From the NCBI GenBank assembly GCA_007122815.1, contig SKSV01000286.1, positions 1 to 8,293 on the forward strand: 8,293 nt of DNA, read 5' to 3'. Under the pieces are notes generated by a model. The model saw only the letters and a list, made by a program, of their open reading frames with translations. It searched no databases and was not told where the DNA came from. The position numbers were made by a program, and so were the translations under genes. How positions within the stretch are numbered: the stretch's first letter is position 1; each line of letters begins with the position of its first letter. Below are positions 5,575-8,293 of the stretch, in pieces. The DNA is from Trueperaceae bacterium (GTDB lineage: Bacteria > Deinococcota > Deinococci > Deinococcales > Trueperaceae).

Positions 5575-6384
5575 CAGGTCATCGATCACCACGGCAGCCG
5601 GGTCCCGGTGCTCGGGCTCGGCACATGGCGACTCCGGGGACGTGAGTGCGTGTCGGCGGTGGAGCGCGCACTCGCGCTTGGTTACCGGCATCTGGACACC
5701 GCGCAGGGTTACGACAACGAGGCCGAGGTCGGAGAAGCGCTGCGGCGCTCGGGCGTGCCTCGCGACGACGTCTTCCTGACCACCAAGGTGCGGCCGCGGA
5801 ACTACCGCCGCGCCGCCGTGCGCAGCAGCACCGAGGCGAGCCTGAGGGCCTTGGGCGTGGAGCACGTGGACCTGCTGCTCGTGCACTGGCCCAGCCGCGA
5901 GGTTCCGCTGGAGGAGACGCTGGGGGCGATGCGTGACCTGCAGGACCGTTCGCTGGTCAGCCACGTCGGGGTCAGCAACTTCCCACCTTCACTCGTCAGG
6001 AGCGCTCACGAGCTGTCCGAGGTCTTCACGAACCAGGTCGAGTACCACCCGTTCCTGTCTCAAGAGGCGCTCCTGCGCGAGGCCGACCGACTCGACCACC
6101 TCCTTACCGCGTACTGCCCCGTCGCCCGTGGCAAGGTGGACGACGAACCGCTCCTGAAGGAGATCGCAGTGTCCCACGGCAAGTCGCCCGGACAGGTGGC
6201 GCTGCGTTGGCTGATCCAGCAACCTCGTGTGGTGGCGATCCCGAAGGCGGCCTCAGAGGCGAACCAGCGGAGCAACATAGAGGTCTTCGACTTCACCTTG
6301 TCAGCGGACGAGATGGCCGCCATCCACGCCTTGGATCGCGAGGAACGGCTGGTGGACGAGATGGACCTCGACTGGGAGCGTTGA
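5572..6384 (+). CDS. Aldo/keto reductase (DkgB / 2,5-diketogluconate reductase-like)
   Basis: A cytoplasmic NADPH-dependent carbonyl reductase with a TIM-barrel fold, 270 residues (E. coli DkgB about 267). The catalytic tetrad is complete: Asp42 and Tyr47 in LDTAQGYDNE, Lys72 in LTTKV, His105 in LVHWPS. Cofactor-site landmarks are GVSNF at 133-137, TNQVEYHP at 153-160 and IPKAASEANQRSN at 223-235, whose Lys225 and Arg233 usually bind the NADPH 2'-phosphate. Likely substrates are small aldehydes such as methylglyoxal, or keto-sugar acids; sequence alone cannot tell. The start ATG 5572 gives MQVIDHHGSRVPVLGLGTW, the expected N-terminus; a TTG two codons upstream (5566) is less likely. It is the only plus-strand gene here, divergent from the MFS gene and convergent with the barrel-protein gene, 54 bp away. 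Confidence 0.93.
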   Translation: MQVIDHHGSRVPVLGLGTWRLRGRECVSAVERALALGYRHLDTAQGYDNEAEVGEALRRSGVPRDDVFLTTKVRPRNYRRAAVRSSTEASLRALGVEHVDLLLVHWPSREVPLEETLGAMRDLQDRSLVSHVGVSNFPPSLVRSAHELSEVFTNQVEYHPFLSQEALLREADRLDHLLTAYCPVARGKVDDEPLLKEIAVSHGKSPGQVALRWLIQQPRVVAIPKAASEANQRSNIEVFDFTLSADEMAAIHALDREERLVDEMDLDWER

Positions 6385-6388
6385 GCGT

Positions 6389-6419
6389 GCTCAGTTCCTG
6401 AGCGGCTCAGTTCCTGAGC
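6389..6419. terminator. Candidate bidirectional terminator formed by the tandem palindromes
   Basis: Two adjacent perfect 6-bp stems with TTC loops lie five bases after the aldo/keto reductase stop and 20-50 bases after the minus-strand stop. An alternative fold, CTGAGC-G-GCTCAG, bridges the copies. The position between convergent genes suits a two-way terminator, but there is no T tract on either side, so factor-independent termination is not demonstrated. Confidence 0.4.
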
Positions 6420-6454
6420 GTGTCAGTTCCTGAGCGGGTCAGTAGCTCAGCGCG
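6389..6454. repeat. 16-bp palindromic tandem repeat between convergent genes
   Basis: TCAGTTCCTGAGCG plus two variable bases repeats exactly at 6391, 6407 and 6423; a fourth diverged copy, TCAGTAGCTCAGCG, begins at 6439 and supplies the last codons and stop of the minus-strand gene. Copies 1 and 2 lie within perfect inverted repeats GCTCAG-TTC-CTGAGC (6389-6403 and 6405-6419). Because 16 is not a multiple of three, the TGA of each copy (plus 6399, 6415, 6431; minus TCA at 6391, 6407, 6423) covers all three frames on both strands. Confidence 0.9.
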
Positions 6455-7302
6455 GTCTGGCGCCACCGGCAACCGCTCCAGCGGAAGGTCGCGTGCGCCG
6501 TGCCCGACGCCTCGACGAGCTGCCCACCCAACACCGCGCGAGCGCTGCCCTCATAGCGGATGCGCACTTCGGCCGAGTCCCCGTCGACGTTGCTCTGGAC
6601 CACCCAGTAGCGGTACCGCAGCTCTCGGTAGGAGCTCCCGTACAACGCCACGCCATCACGCACGAACGCTCGCACCGCGGCGTCGACAGCGGCCTGGAGG
6701 CGCTCCGGGTCGGCCTCGCCGGGTACGCAGACGGCGCCCTCGCGCGAGCTCGCGCCGTCACGTGAGCCCGGACCGTTAGGCTCGGCAGCGGTGCCTACAG
6801 CTGCGACGTCGAAGCTGAACGCGTAGCCCAAGCCGAAGCTGAGGTGTGGCGCCCAGATCCGCTCACCCGCGAGCGACGGTCTCGCCGCCCCAACCTCCAA
6901 GCCCAGCCGCACGTCCCGCCCCAACGGGACCGTCGCACCCAGGACTCCGAAGGGCGTGAAGCCGCCCTCGTAGGCGTCCGCACCCAGACCGAGGTAGATC
7001 GGGATGGGGGACGGCACGGGCGGGTACCAGCGCAACTGGGCGCCGAAGGCGAGGCCGACGCTGCCCCAACCGCCGCGCAGTTCCGCCCCGAACTGGTCCG
7101 CCTTCACCGCGGCTGCCACACCGAAGCTGCGGTAGGCGGGCAGCCCCGCCTGCAACGAGACCGTGACGCTCGCGGGTACGCTCTCCACCGATCCCTCGAC
7201 CGCTCCCCGCTCGTCGCTCTCCAGAGCGACTTGGGCGAAGGAGGCGCCCAGCAGGCAGAGCAGCGCGACGACGCGCGCCAGCGAAACGGCCGGCCACCTC
7301 AC
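6439..7302 (-). CDS. Secreted beta-barrel-like envelope protein with C-terminal alpha/beta domain
   Basis: No named family recognised. The 287 residues begin with a signal peptide (basic MRWPAVSLAR, hydrophobic 11-22) with likely cleavage after SFA23. Residues 45-165 are short amphipathic strands rich in Gly, Leu and Val with aromatic ends (for example VGLAFGAQLRWYP, FGVLGATVPLG, LSFGLGYAFSF), like a small outer-membrane barrel. A Gly/Ser/Glu linker (172-190) leads to residues 192-287: a helix near 198-221, then about five strands, resembling an NTF2-like layout. Cys192 and Cys278 bracket this domain and could form a disulfide; a third Cys is in the signal peptide. The start is GTG 7302, which overlaps the upstream TGA (GTGA) and has GAGGAG eight bases before it. 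The open frame extends upstream to 7887 only as a shadow of the neighbouring gene. The last codons come from a tandem repeat copy. Confidence 0.8.
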   Translation of the reverse strand: MRWPAVSLARVVALLCLLGASFAQVALESDERGAVEGSVESVPASVTVSLQAGLPAYRSFGVAAAVKADQFGAELRGGWGSVGLAFGAQLRWYPPVPSPIPIYLGLGADAYEGGFTPFGVLGATVPLGRDVRLGLEVGAARPSLAGERIWAPHLSFGLGYAFSFDVAAVGTAAEPNGPGSRDGASSREGAVCVPGEADPERLQAAVDAAVRAFVRDGVALYGSSYRELRYRYWVVQSNVDGDSAEVRIRYEGSARAVLGGQLVEASGTAHATFRWSGCRWRQTALSY

Positions 7303-8293
7303 GCGGCCGTCTCCTCGTGCTCCCAACGCTCGCGCAGAGCGCTGGAGGACACGTCGGCCCGGAAGGCCTCCTCCGGGAGCGCCTCGAAGAGGTCCGCATG
7401 GCGCTCGGGAACCTCCACGTCGGCCAGGGTGACGAAGGCTTCGTCGGACTGCACCGCCGCTCTCAGGTGCGGCACCGAGCCCGCCCGACGTCCGGCCACC
7501 AGGAAGCTGCAGCCGTACTCGCGCACGGCGTCCAGCGAGGCGTCGAGGTCGTGATCGACGGTGTAGAAGCTCCGGGAGACGACGCGTTGCGCCGTGTCCA
7601 CGCCTATCACGAAGACCGAGCCGGGGTACAGCTCCGCCTTGCGCGAGAAGAGCGCCACCCCGGTGAGCAGCAAGGGCGCGCGTCCCTGGAACTGCGTTGC
7701 TCGGAGGTACAGCTCCAGCTCGCCTATGACCGGCTTCTCGGCGTTGCGGGGCGCCAACTCGAAGGCCGCGCGCCGTCCGAGGTGAGCTTGCGCGGCGGCG
7801 GCGAGCCCCAGATGCCCGTCGTGCAGAGGGTTGAACGAACCCGAGACGATGGCCACGCCCGTACCCGGCCAGGGGAGCCCATCGCACAGCTCGCCCTCGG
7901 GCGTGAGGGCGACGTGCCCGCGCTCACCGGTCAGCAACTCCGCCAGCGGCGGGGCCGGCACGAAACCCTCTCGCTGCTCCTCGCCCGCCAGGAGGTCGAC
8001 CTCCCGACGGTGCAACACCCCACAGCCGCTCGCGGCGGCATGCACGACCAGCGTCGAGACCAGGCGCTCCTCGGCATCGCGGTCCCGCTCCCCCTTGTTC
8101 AGCTCCAGGGCGAGCTCGTGGCGGCCCAGGGACCCTTCGACGGCCAGGCAGACACCGTGCGAGCCGCGCTTGGTGCGATCCGTCGCGATGGTAGCGGTGC
8201 AGCCGACGCCGATGATCGGGACATCCGCCGGCGCGAGCGCTGCGGCGCGGCGCCGCGCGTGAGCCGCCAGGGCGGCCGCCACCTCGGGCGACA
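7299..8293 (-). CDS. CinA-C-like / nucleotidyltransferase fusion protein (5' end outside window)
   Basis: At least 330 residues are visible; the N-terminus lies beyond the right edge. Counted from the codon at 8282, residues 1-90 resemble the CinA/PncC amidohydrolase C-terminal half: VGCTATIATDRTKRG at 26-40, then an acidic strand-turn-helix part. Residues 143-320 are a Rossmann nucleotidyltransferase of the NMNAT/PPAT type. Its N-terminal signature SGSFNPLHDGHLGL at 147-160 has the HXGH pair His154 and His157, and its C-terminal ISSTxxR-type motif is DVSSSALR at 310-317. Other conserved pieces are AELYPGSVFVIGVDTAQR at 216-233 and GCSFLVAGR at 257-265. The reaction is probably nucleotidyl transfer to a phosphorylated nucleotide or cofactor precursor, possibly linked to NAD metabolism; the substrate is unproven. 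I recall plant proteins of this layout. It is coupled by GTGA to the barrel-like protein gene, with no obvious functional link. Confidence 0.85.
   Translation of the reverse strand, partial: SPEVAAALAAHARRRAAALAPADVPIIGVGCTATIATDRTKRGSHGVCLAVEGSLGRHELALELNKGERDRDAEERLVSTLVVHAAASGCGVLHRREVDLLAGEEQREGFVPAPPLAELLTGERGHVALTPEGELCDGLPWPGTGVAIVSGSFNPLHDGHLGLAAAAQAHLGRRAAFELAPRNAEKPVIGELELYLRATQFQGRAPLLLTGVALFSRKAELYPGSVFVIGVDTAQRVVSRSFYTVDHDLDASLDAVREYGCSFLVAGRRAGSVPHLRAAVQSDEAFVTLADVEVPERHADLFEALPEEAFRADVSSSALRERWEHEETAA
7311..7316 (-). promoter_or_regulatory. Shine-Dalgarno GAGGAG deciding the barrel-protein start
   Basis: GAGGAG on the minus strand lies within the last codons of the nucleotidyltransferase gene, eight bases before GTG 7302. 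It supports starting the secreted protein at this GTG, exactly at its signal peptide. Confidence 0.7.

Noticed and set aside
4002..5645. A 547-codon open frame on the plus strand
   Set aside because: It lies antisense to the clear MFS and glucokinase genes, reads as Arg/Asp/Glu/His/Gly-rich non-protein-like text with no domain, and is a typical shadow of G+C-rich codon bias.
4108..5964. A 618-codon open frame on the minus strand
   Set aside because: It is out of frame with the MFS gene and antisense to the aldo/keto reductase, is Arg/Pro-rich, and lacks membrane segments or motifs; both real genes explain the region.
7303..7887. Upstream extension of the secreted protein's frame to 7887
   Set aside because: This part overlaps the nucleotidyltransferase gene in another frame and is Arg/Gly-rich. 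The signal peptide, GTG and GAGGAG all mark 7302 as the start.

Overview
The window is a very G+C-rich bacterial chromosomal segment with dense, mostly minus-strand genes. A lipoprotein signal, a secreted beta-barrel-like protein and a MurJ flippase point to a diderm that makes peptidoglycan. Protein style (MurJ N-terminus, CX5CX2C ferredoxin, polyphosphate-type glucokinase, CinA/nucleotidyltransferase fusion) would fit Deinococcota such as Truepera relatives. That placement is inference from memory, not a search result.

Left part, all minus strand: an acidic coiled-coil lipoprotein (1-962) runs off the left edge inside an exact 84-bp tandem repeat. Upstream of it are the lipid II flippase gene murJ (1052-2623), a possible 26-codon ORF whose stop overlaps the murJ GTG (2620-2700), a hairpin- and repeat-bearing spacer (2701-2843), and a small [2Fe-2S] ferredoxin (2844-3224).

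Middle, minus strand: an MFS permease (start near 5474) is followed after 9 nt by a ROK-family polyphosphate glucokinase (3348-4115). The pair looks like an operon, perhaps for uptake and phosphorylation of a sugar. Divergent from it, a DkgB-like aldo/keto reductase (5572-6384) is read on the plus strand, possibly as a leaderless mRNA.

Right part: the aldo/keto reductase converges on a minus-strand pair. Between the convergent stops lies a 16-bp palindromic tandem repeat that places stop codons in all six frames. The pair is a CinA-like/nucleotidyltransferase fusion (7299-8293, N-terminus outside the window) joined by a GTGA stop/start overlap to a secreted beta-barrel-like protein with an extra C-terminal domain (6439-7302).

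There is no RNA gene, insertion sequence, phage gene or CRISPR array that I can support. The most unusual items are the near-perfect repeat array inside the lipoprotein gene with codon use unlike the rest of the gene, the six-frame stop repeat, the coupled mini-ORF at murJ, and a MurJ that appears to lack the family's TM8 arginine.
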